A DNA stretch of 64,000 nucleotides from Flavobacterium sp. UBA6721 (GCA_002454195.1 DKIJ01000005.1:62001-126000); one strand, 5' to 3'. Counted from the stretch's first letter, positions 8,283 to 16,346 are shown. Notes: generated from the sequence alone by a model not told the origin. A program made the numbers and translations.

Positions 8283-8393
8283 CCCTTTTTGAAAAAACAA
8301 GAAAAATGTTTTTCAAAAAGGTCGGGCTATTCGTTACAATCTTTATGTTTTTAAAGAAAAAACATAAAGGATTTTCACTTCTATCCCTTACGC
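8283..8393 (+). repeat. Hairpin-rich repeat-like element between crtZ and the SRPBCC gene
   Basis: Two hairpins lie back to back. The first has perfect 13-bp arms (8283-8295 and 8309-8321); the second pairs about 8339-8355 with 8359-8374. The flanks GGTCGGGCTATTCG and CACTTCTATCCCTTACGC recall an intergenic element I associate from memory with many Flavobacterium genomes. It fills most of the 150-bp gap inside the operon. It lacks a T-tract, so it is not a simple terminator. Confidence 0.5.
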
Positions 8394-8416
8394 AACATAT
8401 CAAAATCTTAATTATC

Positions 8417-8878
8417 ATGAAAGTCTATTCAAAAAAGAGCGAACAAAAAGTAAATGCATCTCTGGAAGAATGTTGGGCATTTTTTTCAAGTCCACGTAAT
8501 TTGCAAAAAATTACGCCTCCATCTATGGGTTTTACTATTACCGATTTTGATGAAAAAAACATGTACGCGGGGCAAATTATTCAATACAAAGTTTCGCCAC
8601 TTTTAGGAATAAAACTTACTTGGGTTACTGAAATTACGATGGTGAAAGAGCAACGCTATTTTATAGACGAACAACGATTTGGTCCTTATACTTTGTGGCA
8701 TCACAAACATTTTTTTGAGCCTTCTGAAAATGGGGTTCTAATGACAGACTTAGTGCATTATGCGCTACCATTGGGTTTTATAGGTCGTATTATGAATGCT
8801 TTAGTTGTTAAAAATAAACTCAATGAAATCTTTGAATTCAGAGCTAAAAGAGTAAACGAAATTTTTAATGCTAAATAA
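8417..8878 (+). CDS. SRPBCC-fold ligand-binding protein
   Basis: From ATG 8417 this gives 153 residues of the START/Bet v1-like SRPBCC fold, with an N-terminal NASLEECWAFFSSPRNLQKITPPSMGF stretch typical of the group and a hydrophobic cavity. The open frame runs back to GTG 8276, but that part crosses the hairpin element, so the later ATG is preferred. The last base of its TAA is the first base of the photolyase ATG, showing tight coupling. In some bacteria I recall an SRPBCC domain fused to a TIGR01777 SDR. Here a TIGR01777 gene carries the same operator at 15.4 kb, which suggests a functional pair. The ligand is unknown. Confidence 0.8.
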   Translation: MKVYSKKSEQKVNASLEECWAFFSSPRNLQKITPPSMGFTITDFDEKNMYAGQIIQYKVSPLLGIKLTWVTEITMVKEQRYFIDEQRFGPYTLWHHKHFFEPSENGVLMTDLVHYALPLGFIGRIMNALVVKNKLNEIFEFRAKRVNEIFNAK

Positions 8879-10173
8879 TGGTTAAAACGGCTGTTTCTTT
8901 TTTTTGGTTTCGACGCGATTTAAGACTTGAAGATAATATAGGTTTATTCTATGCTTTACAATCTGAATATCCTGTAATTCCCTTGTTTATATTTGATGAA
9001 GCTATATTGAATTCCTTGCCTAAAGATGATGCAAGAGTTGCTTTTATTTTTGACTCTCTCTCTGAAATCAATAAGGAATTAAATACATTTCAAAGTTCCC
9101 TTTTAATTAAAAAAGGCAACACTCAGGAAGTTTGGCAAACTCTTATTAAAGAATTTGAAGTTAAAAAAGTCTTTTTTAATAAGGATTATGAGCCGTATGC
9201 TATTCAGCGTGACGAGGCCATTTGTGAATTATTAGAACAAAATAATTCTTTAACTTATTCTTTTAAAGACCAAGTCATTTTTGAAGAAAAAGAAATCACA
9301 AAAGCCGATGGATTGCCTTATACGGTTTATACACCTTATAAAAATAAATGGTTAGAACATTTCAATCAATTGAAGCCACTTCTCGAGTACGATACCACGG
9401 AATTTTATACTAATTTTTACCAGTCTAATTTTGATTTTCCATCATTGGAACAAATAGGTTTTGTGCGAAGTGCTATCAAAGTAAAACCATATACTTTAAA
9501 CACATTAGCCAATTATCAGGATACCAGAGATTTTCCTGCTGTCGATGCTACTTCTTATTTGTCACCTCATTTGCGTTTTGGAACGGTGAGTATTCGTAAA
9601 ATGGTCAATTTTGCAGTGAAAACGAATGCAACTTTTTTGAGCGAATTGATTTGGAGGGAGTTTTTTATGCAAATTTTGTATCATTTCCCTAAAGTAGTTA
9701 CCCATAATTTCAAATCGGCTTATGATGGAATTCAATGGCGCAATAACGAAGAAGATTTTAAGCGTTGGTGCGAAGGCCGAACAGGTTATCCTATGGTCGA
9801 TGCCGGCATGCGACAACTCAATGAAACGGGCTATATGCACAACCGTGTTCGTATGGTTGTTGCTAGTTTTTTATGTAAGCATTTATTAATTCAATGGCAA
9901 TGGGGCGAAGCTTATTTTGCGCAGAAATTATTGGATTATGATTTGTCAGCCAATGTTGGTAACTGGCAATGGGCAGCTGGTACAGGATGTGATGCAGCAC
10001 CTTATTTTCGAGTTTTTAATCCCGATATCCAATTAAAAAAGTTTGATGAAAAAGGGATTTACATTCGTAAATGGATTCCTGAATTTGATTTAGGTTATGG
10101 CAAACCAATGGTCGATCATGCTATGGCTAGAGACAAAGCCATTGCTACTTATAAAGCGGGGATTCTTAACTAA
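8878..10173 (+). CDS. phrB: Deoxyribodipyrimidine photolyase (cryptochrome/photolyase family)
   Basis: A 431-residue blue-light DNA repair enzyme that reverses cyclobutane pyrimidine dimers using FADH-. The N-terminal antenna domain starts FFWFRRDLRLEDN (about 8-20). The FAD-binding C-terminal domain contains TGYPMVDAGMRQL, the segment NRVRMVVASFL, and ANVGNWQWAAGTGCDAAPYFR, the class I core. It overlaps the SRPBCC gene by 1 bp as the last gene of the crt operon, matching the common link of CarH/LitR regulators with photolyases. A folate (MTHF) antenna would tie it to the folE gene in the facing operon, but the antenna cannot be read from sequence alone. Confidence 0.92.
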   Translation: MVKTAVSFFWFRRDLRLEDNIGLFYALQSEYPVIPLFIFDEAILNSLPKDDARVAFIFDSLSEINKELNTFQSSLLIKKGNTQEVWQTLIKEFEVKKVFFNKDYEPYAIQRDEAICELLEQNNSLTYSFKDQVIFEEKEITKADGLPYTVYTPYKNKWLEHFNQLKPLLEYDTTEFYTNFYQSNFDFPSLEQIGFVRSAIKVKPYTLNTLANYQDTRDFPAVDATSYLSPHLRFGTVSIRKMVNFAVKTNATFLSELIWREFFMQILYHFPKVVTHNFKSAYDGIQWRNNEEDFKRWCEGRTGYPMVDAGMRQLNETGYMHNRVRMVVASFLCKHLLIQWQWGEAYFAQKLLDYDLSANVGNWQWAAGTGCDAAPYFRVFNPDIQLKKFDEKGIYIRKWIPEFDLGYGKPMVDHAMARDKAIATYKAGILN

Positions 10174-10227
10174 TTTTATTAAAAACATATAAGTCATATA
10201 AGCTACTGAAGAAATGGAAAGCTTTTT

Positions 10228-10272
10228 GAAATTAAGCTCAATTAAGTTAGTATCTCAACTGAACTTAATTTC
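10228..10272. terminator. Weak inverted repeat between convergent phrB and the SDR-DUF2867 gene
   Basis: A perfect 9-bp inverted repeat GAAATTAAG/CTTAATTTC (10228-10236, 10264-10272) with a long loop and no clear T-tract lies in the 138-bp convergent gap. It may help end either transcript; weak evidence. Confidence 0.25.
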
Positions 10273-10311
10273 TTAAGGTAAAAAACATATGCCTAATTTG
10301 TTTATAAATAA

Positions 10312-11730
10312 TTATCTAATCAATCGATTCAACATCCCTTCAAAAATAAACCCGTGAAAAGGGAAAACCGAATACCAATACAATTTTCCCCAAATGCCTC
10401 TAGGTTTAAAAGTCGCCGATTGATAAAGAGTGTTTCCAATGATTTTGAATTCAAGCCAGGCTTCTCCTGGAAGTTTCATTTCGGCAAAAAGAATCAATTT
10501 TCCTTTCTCTTTGTCGGCATATAAAACACGCCAAAAGTCTAAAACATCTCCAGCATGGATAGAATGTTTGTTTGTGCGACCTCTTCTTAAACCCACACCG
10601 CCCACTAATTTATCGATAAAACCTCTAATATTCCATAGCCAATTACCATAATACCAACCTGTTTCGCCGCCAATGGACCAAATGCGTTCAATGGTTAATT
10701 CTCGGTTGATGATTTCTTTTTTTCGGCGGTCAATGAAACAACCTTTTTTAGGAACTTTTAGAAATTCGGATATGTTAATTTTAAAACGTCCACTAACAAG
10801 AGAGTCTTTCCAGCTTGAAGCAACCTGATCTTCTTCTACTTTGAGCAAAGCTTTAGATAAAGCCATTTCATAGGACATTGGTGTAACAGCTAATAATTGA
10901 TTGATATGAGAGTCTTTGCATACTACTTCTACTTTCATACTACTTACAAGAGCAGTCGCTAGTTTGTAAGAGGTAGCAGTTACAAAATACAACCAGTACG
11001 AAGATAATTTAGGTGTCATGACCGGAACTGTAAAAATCCAGCGTTTTAGTTTTTTAGCTTTAGCAAAACCCAAAAGCATTTCTTTATAAGTAAGAATATC
11101 GGGTCCGCCAATATCAAAACTCTGATTGTACGTTACTGGATTTAATAATGATTTTGATAAAAATTCTAAAACATCATTAATAGCAATGGGTTGGCATTTA
11201 GTATTAAGCCATTTTGGCGTTACCATCACGGGTAGTTTGTTAACTAAGTCTCGAATGATTTCAAACGAGGCACTTCCTGAGCCTACAATAATTCCGGCTC
11301 TTAAAGTCGTAGCGGCAAAATTTCCAGTACTAAGAATTGTTTCTACCCTTTTTCTAGAGGATAAATGTTTGGATAATGATTGGTCATTAACAATTCCGCT
11401 TAGATAAATAACTTGTTTTACTTGGGTTTGGTTTGCTCTCTCTACGAAATTTTCGGCCGAAATACGTTCTAGTTCATCATAATTAGCAATTGAACTAGAC
11501 ATGGAGTGTATTAAATAATAAGCGGCATCAATGGATTCTGGAATTTGAACTAAAGTTTCTTTTTTTAAAAAATCAATTTCGACGACTTCCACTTGGTTTC
11601 GGTATTCAGTGGGTACAAAAAAACGATTTTTGTCCCTCACACAGCATACTACATGGTGACCCTTGGCAACTAAAATAGGCAAAAGTCGTTTTCCAATGTA
11701 ACCTGTAGCACCTGTTAAGAGAATAGTCAT
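10312..11730 (-). CDS. SDR epimerase-like protein with C-terminal DUF2867
   Basis: A 472-residue two-domain protein. An extended SDR domain begins with the NAD(P) motif GATGYIG (7-13) and spans about 1-290. A DUF2867 domain fills about 320-472, with a WSIGGETGWYYGNWLWNIRGFIDKLVGG segment near its start. The SDR part resembles NmrA/atypical epimerases. The substrate is not known. It is the last gene of the minus operon, 13 bp after folE, and so is predicted to be under the same light/B12 switch. Confidence 0.85.
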   Translation of the reverse strand: MTILLTGATGYIGKRLLPILVAKGHHVVCCVRDKNRFFVPTEYRNQVEVVEIDFLKKETLVQIPESIDAAYYLIHSMSSSIANYDELERISAENFVERANQTQVKQVIYLSGIVNDQSLSKHLSSRKRVETILSTGNFAATTLRAGIIVGSGSASFEIIRDLVNKLPVMVTPKWLNTKCQPIAINDVLEFLSKSLLNPVTYNQSFDIGGPDILTYKEMLLGFAKAKKLKRWIFTVPVMTPKLSSYWLYFVTATSYKLATALVSSMKVEVVCKDSHINQLLAVTPMSYEMALSKALLKVEEDQVASSWKDSLVSGRFKINISEFLKVPKKGCFIDRRKKEIINRELTIERIWSIGGETGWYYGNWLWNIRGFIDKLVGGVGLRRGRTNKHSIHAGDVLDFWRVLYADKEKGKLILFAEMKLPGEAWLEFKIIGNTLYQSATFKPRGIWGKLYWYSVFPFHGFIFEGMLNRLIR

Positions 11731-11743
11731 CGTATTGTTTTTT

Positions 11744-12355
11744 TTAACTTAATTTATTTGAAATTAGGCTAATAAATTCTTTTCTGGTTTTGTTTTTTTC
11801 AAATGCTCCAGTAAAAGAGGAGGTAGTGGTAAAGGAATTTTGTTTTTCAATACCACGCATTTGCATGCACATATGCTGTGCTTCAATTACTACTGCAACA
11901 CCCAAAGGTTGTAGTGCTTCTTGCAAACAATTTTTTATTTGATCCGTTAAGCGTTCTTGTACTTGCATTCTTCGGGCATAGGCATCTACAATTCTTGGAA
12001 TTTTACTTAGTCCTACAATTTTTCCGTTAGGAATATAGGCAACATGCGCTTTACCAAAAAAAGGAAGCATGTGGTGTTCGCACATCGAATATATTTCGAT
12101 ATTTTTTACCACAATCATTTGGTTGTGATCTTCTGTAAACAAAGCTGATTTCAATATTTCTAAAGGGTCTATAGCATAGCCGTGAGTCAAAAACTGCATC
12201 GCTTTGGCCGCGCGTTCCGGTGTTTTTTCTAGTCCCTCTCTTGTAACATCTTCACCTAAACTATCGATGATTACTTTGTAGTTTTGAGCGATTGATGCTG
12301 TAAGTTCAGTATCGTATTCTTCTTTTTTCTGGTAACTTTTTATTTCTTCAATCAT
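11744..12355 (-). CDS. folE: GTP cyclohydrolase I
   Basis: A 203-residue type I enzyme that converts GTP to 7,8-dihydroneopterin triphosphate, the first step to folate and to tetrahydropterins. The zinc ligands are visible: C92 and H95 in MCEHHMLPF, and C163 in HMCMQMRG. The GTP-binding [23 protein letters not shown] stretch follows the first ligands. It is the fifth gene of the minus operon. That placement suggests a light-induced pterin supply, for example the folate antenna of photolyase, possibly beside a housekeeping copy elsewhere; the window cannot show a second copy. Confidence 0.93.
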   Translation of the reverse strand: MIEEIKSYQKKEEYDTELTASIAQNYKVIIDSLGEDVTREGLEKTPERAAKAMQFLTHGYAIDPLEILKSALFTEDHNQMIVVKNIEIYSMCEHHMLPFFGKAHVAYIPNGKIVGLSKIPRIVDAYARRMQVQERLTDQIKNCLQEALQPLGVAVVIEAQHMCMQMRGIEKQNSFTTTSSFTGAFEKNKTRKEFISLISNKLS

Positions 12356-12379
12356 GTTTTTGATTATTGATAGGTGAAT

Positions 12380-13063
12380 TTATAGTTTCATTGATACAAT
12401 TCCATAATCCATTTCAAAGACTTGTCCAGAGATGGATTTTGCTTTATCTGATAGTAAAAAATCAGCCATTTCGGCAACTTCCTGAGCTTGCAAGTAGCCT
12501 TTCATTGGGTGACGTTCAATCATATTTTCTCTCATTCGATCATTTCTAAGAATGGATGCTGCAAGGGTAGTTTCAGTAATGGTAGGAGCAATGGCGTTGA
12601 TGCGTATAGAGGAAGCAAATTCAGCTCCAAGACTTTTTACTAATCCTTCTACCGCTGATTTTGCAGTAGCAATACTGGCATGAAAAGGCATTCCTAATTT
12701 TGCAGCTACGGTACTAAATAATACAATAGAAGGCTTGTTGCCTTTTTTAAGAGTTGGCAAATAGTGTTGAATGCATTTTACGGCTCCAATTACATTGATT
12801 TCAAAATCTTTTCTAAAATCATCTAGACTTATGCTGCTAATGGGTTTTAGATTAATTGAACCAGGACAATAGATAAGCGAATCAATATTTTCTATTTCAG
12901 GTAGTGTATCTTGCAATACATCTACCGAAAAATGTTTTAAATGAGGATGGGTGATTTCAGGCGCATTTCTGCTAATATTGTAAATGTAATTATGCTCTAA
13001 TTGTTGTTTTAAAATCGCATTTCCAATTCCTTTACTTCCACCAATAATAACAATGTTTTTCAT
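12380..13063 (-). CDS. Short-chain dehydrogenase lacking the catalytic tyrosine
   Basis: A 227-residue classical-size SDR with the NAD(P) motif GGSKGIG (8-14), structural N90, and S117 in VLFSTVA. At the YxxxK motif the Lys is kept (K135 in SIATAKSAVEG) but the Tyr position is Ile131. It is therefore either a non-catalytic or an altered SDR. The NAIAPTITETTLA segment follows as in active SDRs. It lies 24 bp upstream of folE and 22 bp after the TIGR03643 gene. A pteridine-reductase role next to folE is only a guess. Confidence 0.85.
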   Translation of the reverse strand: MKNIVIIGGSKGIGNAILKQQLEHNYIYNISRNAPEITHPHLKHFSVDVLQDTLPEIENIDSLIYCPGSINLKPISSISLDDFRKDFEINVIGAVKCIQHYLPTLKKGNKPSIVLFSTVAAKLGMPFHASIATAKSAVEGLVKSLGAEFASSIRINAIAPTITETTLAASILRNDRMRENMIERHPMKGYLQAQEVAEMADFLLSDKAKSISGQVFEMDYGIVSMKL

Positions 13064-13085
13064 GTTGTAAGCGCTTTAGTTTGAA

Positions 13086-13364
13086 TTATCGTTTTGAAAT
13101 TTTATTGTTGTTTATTTGTCTTTGTCGGCTACATTTAAAGCGCCCTTCACTAAAATTTCTTAGCTTTTCATGTTTTGTTTTGCGACCTTGCACTCGTTCG
13201 CGCCACATTTTAAAGCTTGAAGGTTTCATTTCAGTTCGCATCAAATCAATGACTTCTTGTTCTTTTAACCCAAACTGGAACTGTATGGCTTCAAAAGTAG
13301 TTCGGTCTTCCCATGCCATTTCGATGATTCGGTCTTTGTCTAAATTGCTAAGTGCTGTTTTCAA
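13086..13364 (-). CDS. TIGR03643/DUF2805 family small protein
   Basis: A 92-residue basic protein. The N-terminal part (ALSNLDKDRIIEMAWEDRTTFEAIQFQFGL, about 4-33) looks like a helix-turn-helix. SSFKMWRERVQGRKTKH follows at about 49-65, and the Lys/Arg-rich tail RFKCSRQRQINNNKISKR ends it. This fits TIGR03643, a family I remember as commonly found near photolyase/cryptochrome genes. The function is unknown; nucleic acid binding is plausible from the charge. It sits 2 bp after the ABC1 kinase gene. Confidence 0.8.
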   Translation of the reverse strand: MKTALSNLDKDRIIEMAWEDRTTFEAIQFQFGLKEQEVIDLMRTEMKPSSFKMWRERVQGRKTKHEKLRNFSEGRFKCSRQRQINNNKISKR

Positions 13365-13366
13365 GA

Positions 13367-14665
13367 TTAATATTTTTGATATTGGTTTACAATAATATTG
13401 GCTTTCAAATCAAATAGGAGTTGGTACAACCCAAAAAAGGTTCTATTCATATAAATAAAATGTTTGGAACCTCGATTCCCATTCATTTTTTTCAGATTAG
13501 TGTCTTTAGCAAAACGCTCTCCTAATTGAGCAATATTTTGAAAAAATGCTTCATCTGAAAAATCGAATGATTCTGATTGAAAAGGTTTAGTGAATAAGGA
13601 TAATAAGTCGTAAAACATTTGCGTGAAATAGTTTATTTCAGCTTTAGTGTCATCGTTTCTTAGAATTTCTAATTCAAATAATTTTTTTCTAAATAGTTCT
13701 TTGTTTTCTATTGCTTCTGGGTTAACCAATTCGAAATAAGGAATGTAGAAATCATTTGGTATGCTTTTCATACAGCCAAAATCAAGTGCTACCAATTGGT
13801 TTTGATCATTTATCAAAAAATTGCCTGGATGCGGATCCGCGTGTACTTTTCGTAAAATATGAATTTGGTACATATAAAAATCCCATAAGGCTTGACCAAT
13901 TTGGTTCGCAATTTTTGGGTCTGAATTTTTAAATTCTGATAAATGTACGCCCGTCATCCAATCCATAGTGATGATTTTTTCGGATGAAAATTCGGGGTAG
14001 TATGCTGGGAAAACCAAGTTCTTGATTTTTTTGCAGGCTTCGGCAACTTCTTGACTTTGTTGGAGTTCTAATAAATAATTGGTTTCTTCAATTAATTTAT
14101 CTTCAACTTCTTTAAAATATTTATCAGAATCCTTTCCTTGTAAATTAAACATTCGGATGGCAATGGGTTTAACTAAAGCCAAATCAGATGAAATACTATT
14201 AGCAACTCCTGGATATTGAATTTTGACAGCTAGTTTTTTCTTGTTTTTTACAGCCAAATGAACCTGACCAATACTTGCCGCATTTACCGAATTAGGATTG
14301 AATTCGTCAAAGATTTCGTAAGGTGTTTTACCAAAATTAGATTTGAAAGTTTTAAGTACCAATGGTGCCGATAGTGGTGGAACAGAAAATTGCGACAAAG
14401 AAAACTTTTCGACATAAGCCTGAGGCAGGAAATTTTTATCCATACTCAGCATTTGAGCCACTTTTAGAGCGCTTCCTTTTAAGCTTTTTAGTCCGTCATA
14501 AATATCTTCGGCGTTACTTTCGTTAAGTTTATCCCGACTTAAGTCAGAATTTACTATTTTTTCACCGTAGTATTTCAGGTAATTCACCCCTACTTTTGCT
14601 CCCGTTTGAACGAGTTTTGTGGCGCGTTCAATTTTCGAAGTTGGAATATAATCAATTGTCTTCAT
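13367..14665 (-). CDS. ABC1/UbiB-AarF family atypical kinase
   Basis: A 432-residue UbiB/ADCK-type protein. Visible are the N-terminal signature region with K68VAQ (family usual: KxGQ), the alanine-rich nucleotide loop AASIGQVH (129-136), the ion-pair Lys in VKIQYP (148), the catalytic HADPHPGN (275-282) and DFG (295-297). UbiB proteins support quinone or other isoprenoid lipid metabolism as ATPases. Bacteroidota of this type make menaquinone, not ubiquinone, so the target is unclear; carotenoid or menaquinone chemistry is possible. The Ala in place of the KxGQ Gly is notable. It is the second gene of the minus operon, overlapping the TetR-like gene by 1 bp. Confidence 0.88.
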   Translation of the reverse strand: MKTIDYIPTSKIERATKLVQTGAKVGVNYLKYYGEKIVNSDLSRDKLNESNAEDIYDGLKSLKGSALKVAQMLSMDKNFLPQAYVEKFSLSQFSVPPLSAPLVLKTFKSNFGKTPYEIFDEFNPNSVNAASIGQVHLAVKNKKKLAVKIQYPGVANSISSDLALVKPIAIRMFNLQGKDSDKYFKEVEDKLIEETNYLLELQQSQEVAEACKKIKNLVFPAYYPEFSSEKIITMDWMTGVHLSEFKNSDPKIANQIGQALWDFYMYQIHILRKVHADPHPGNFLINDQNQLVALDFGCMKSIPNDFYIPYFELVNPEAIENKELFRKKLFELEILRNDDTKAEINYFTQMFYDLLSLFTKPFQSESFDFSDEAFFQNIAQLGERFAKDTNLKKMNGNRGSKHFIYMNRTFFGLYQLLFDLKANIIVNQYQKY

Positions 14666-15324
14666 TAGTTTTTTTGTATTTTTTCTTTAAAAATAAATTT
14701 CCCAAAGTCAATCAAACTATTGATAGGACCTGTATTCATTAATTCAAAACTAAGGCTGACTGATTTTTCAATATAAATATCGGTTTTCTCAAAATTTGGA
14801 GAGCCGTCTTCTAACCAAAATTTTAAAGTAAATAAAAATTGTACCCAAGCCGTTTCTTGAATCGCTTTATCCTGAATATCTTGGATTTTTTCTTGTTTAA
14901 TTCTAACATCATCCGTTGTGATTTCAGCAATGAATTGCTTGAAATGGGTTCTAAAACTGGATAATTGTACAAGGTTTTTTAACTGGTTATTGTTTTCTTT
15001 TAAACTAATGGTTACATAACTGCGGTTTGCTGCTAATAATTCAAAAAATGTAAAATAAAAACTCAACAATTTGCTTTTCATATCATACGATTCATAATTA
15101 GCATCCTTATTCAATAATTCTATGGTTTTTTCAAAAAAAAGAGTGTAAATGTCTTTCTCGATACTTTCTAGTGTGCCAAAGAAATTGTAAAATTCAGTTT
15201 CCGAGAAACCATTCAGCTTTGTAAAATGATAAACCGATTTTGGTTTTTCATTGTGATCTAAGGTGTAATTCATATACATTGAAACAATACTGTCCCTTGT
15301 AATTTTTGTTTTCTTAGTTGCCAT
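14665..15324 (-). CDS. TetR-family regulator (TetR C-terminal domain protein)
   Basis: A 219-residue, mostly helical protein. The N-terminal region with KITRDSIVSMYMNYTL and FTKLNGFSETEFYNFFGTLESIEKDIYTLFFEKT (about 29-64) resembles a TetR helix-turn-helix and the following helix. The remainder is a ligand-binding-type helical domain. It is the first gene of the six-gene operon and divergent from the TIGR01777 gene, with the putative CarH operator between them. It may be a second regulator of the same genes. The DNA-binding part is divergent, so true DNA binding is not certain. Confidence 0.7.
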   Translation of the reverse strand: MATKKTKITRDSIVSMYMNYTLDHNEKPKSVYHFTKLNGFSETEFYNFFGTLESIEKDIYTLFFEKTIELLNKDANYESYDMKSKLLSFYFTFFELLAANRSYVTISLKENNNQLKNLVQLSSFRTHFKQFIAEITTDDVRIKQEKIQDIQDKAIQETAWVQFLFTLKFWLEDGSPNFEKTDIYIEKSVSLSFELMNTGPINSLIDFGKFIFKEKIQKN

Positions 15325-15349
15325 GTCATGCTGTTTATAAATTCGATTA

Positions 15350-15411
15350 TAAAGATAGTAAATTGTTTAACTATTTTGTGTTAATGTTAAACAAAATATT
15401 TTGTATATTTG
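15350..15411. promoter_or_regulatory. Divergent tetR/TIGR01777 promoters with putative CarH operator
   Basis: Perfect inverted half-sites TTGTTTAAC (15363-15371) and GTTAAACAA (15386-15394) start 23 bp apart. On the + strand the -7 element TATATTTG (15404-15411) serves the TIGR01777 gene. On the minus strand TATCTTTA (15357-15350), one base off consensus, can serve the tetR operon. A repressor bound between them would block both directions. Confidence 0.65.
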
Positions 15412-15430
15412 ATATAAAGCAAACTTTAGC

Positions 15431-16345
15431 ATGAAAAAAAATGTTTTAATAACCGGAGGAACCGGTTTTGTAGGTAAACAATTGACCCAATTATTAATTG
15501 CTAATGGGTATTCTGTTTCTGTTTTGAGTAGGAATAAAAAGCAATCATCAACAGATATTGCTTATTATACTTGGGATGTTGAAAAACAAATAATTGAAAA
15601 AGAGGCTGTCTTAAAAGCGGATTATATTATTCATCTAGCTGGTGAGAATATTGCTGGAAAACGTTGGACGAATAAAAGGAAAGAAGCTATTTTGTCTAGT
15701 AGAGAGTTTTCTGCCCGATTGATTTTTGATATTTTGCAGCAAAGTAATACAAAAATTGAAGCCTTTATTACCGCTTCGGCAGTGGGGATTTATGGAGCTA
15801 TTAATGGCCGAGCTATTTGTAATGAGGAGATGCAAGCGGCCTATGACTTTTTAGGTTTAACTTGTCAGAAATGGGAAGCCGCAGCTGAGCCTTTCGAAAA
15901 AAAAGGAATCAGAACAGTGATGTTACGAACTGGTTTAGTTTTAGGAGCTAACGAAGGTTTATTGGCTAAATTAACACCTGTTTTCAAATTGAAATTAGGT
16001 GCTCCATTAGGTTCAGGTAAGCAATATATGCCGTGGATACACATAGATGATTTGTGTAAAATGTATTTAGAAGCGATTAAAAATCCAAATATGTCTGGAC
16101 CTTACAATGCAGCTATTACTGATGATACCACGAATGAAGTTTTTTCCAAAACATTGGCAAAAGTTTTGGGGTATTCGATTTGGTTGCCTAATGTACCTGC
16201 TTTCTTAATTCAATTAGGATTAGGTGAAATGTCTAAATTGCTATTAACAGGCCGAAGAGTTTTAAATGCTAAAATTCGTGCCTTAGGTTTTGAGTTTACT
16301 CATACGAATCTTGAGGACGCACTAAAGGATTGTCTCTCAAAATGA
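15431..16345 (+). CDS. TIGR01777 family SDR (YfcH-like epimerase)
   Basis: A 304-residue extended SDR with the NAD(P) motif TGGTGFVG (8-15), the IIHLAGENIAGKRWT stretch typical of TIGR01777, and a C-terminal DUF1731 segment (about 253-300, ending ALGFEFTHTNLEDAL). The family is predicted to be a nucleoside-diphosphate-sugar epimerase type enzyme, but its substrate is unproven. It is divergent from the TetR-led operon over a shared putative CarH operator, with a leader of about 13 nt. It ends 1 bp before the convergent yceI stop. Confidence 0.9.
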   Translation: MKKNVLITGGTGFVGKQLTQLLIANGYSVSVLSRNKKQSSTDIAYYTWDVEKQIIEKEAVLKADYIIHLAGENIAGKRWTNKRKEAILSSREFSARLIFDILQQSNTKIEAFITASAVGIYGAINGRAICNEEMQAAYDFLGLTCQKWEAAAEPFEKKGIRTVMLRTGLVLGANEGLLAKLTPVFKLKLGAPLGSGKQYMPWIHIDDLCKMYLEAIKNPNMSGPYNAAITDDTTNEVFSKTLAKVLGYSIWLPNVPAFLIQLGLGEMSKLLLTGRRVLNAKIRALGFEFTHTNLEDALKDCLSK

Positions 16346-16346
16346 T

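Noticed and set aside
8276..8416. GTG-started N-terminal extension of the SRPBCC protein
   Set aside because: The extension crosses the hairpin element and is not protein-like; ATG 8417 starts the conserved fold.
8878..10173. Photolyase as a cryptochrome-DASH
   Set aside because: The protein is short and class I-like, and I could not see DASH-specific features; left as a photolyase.
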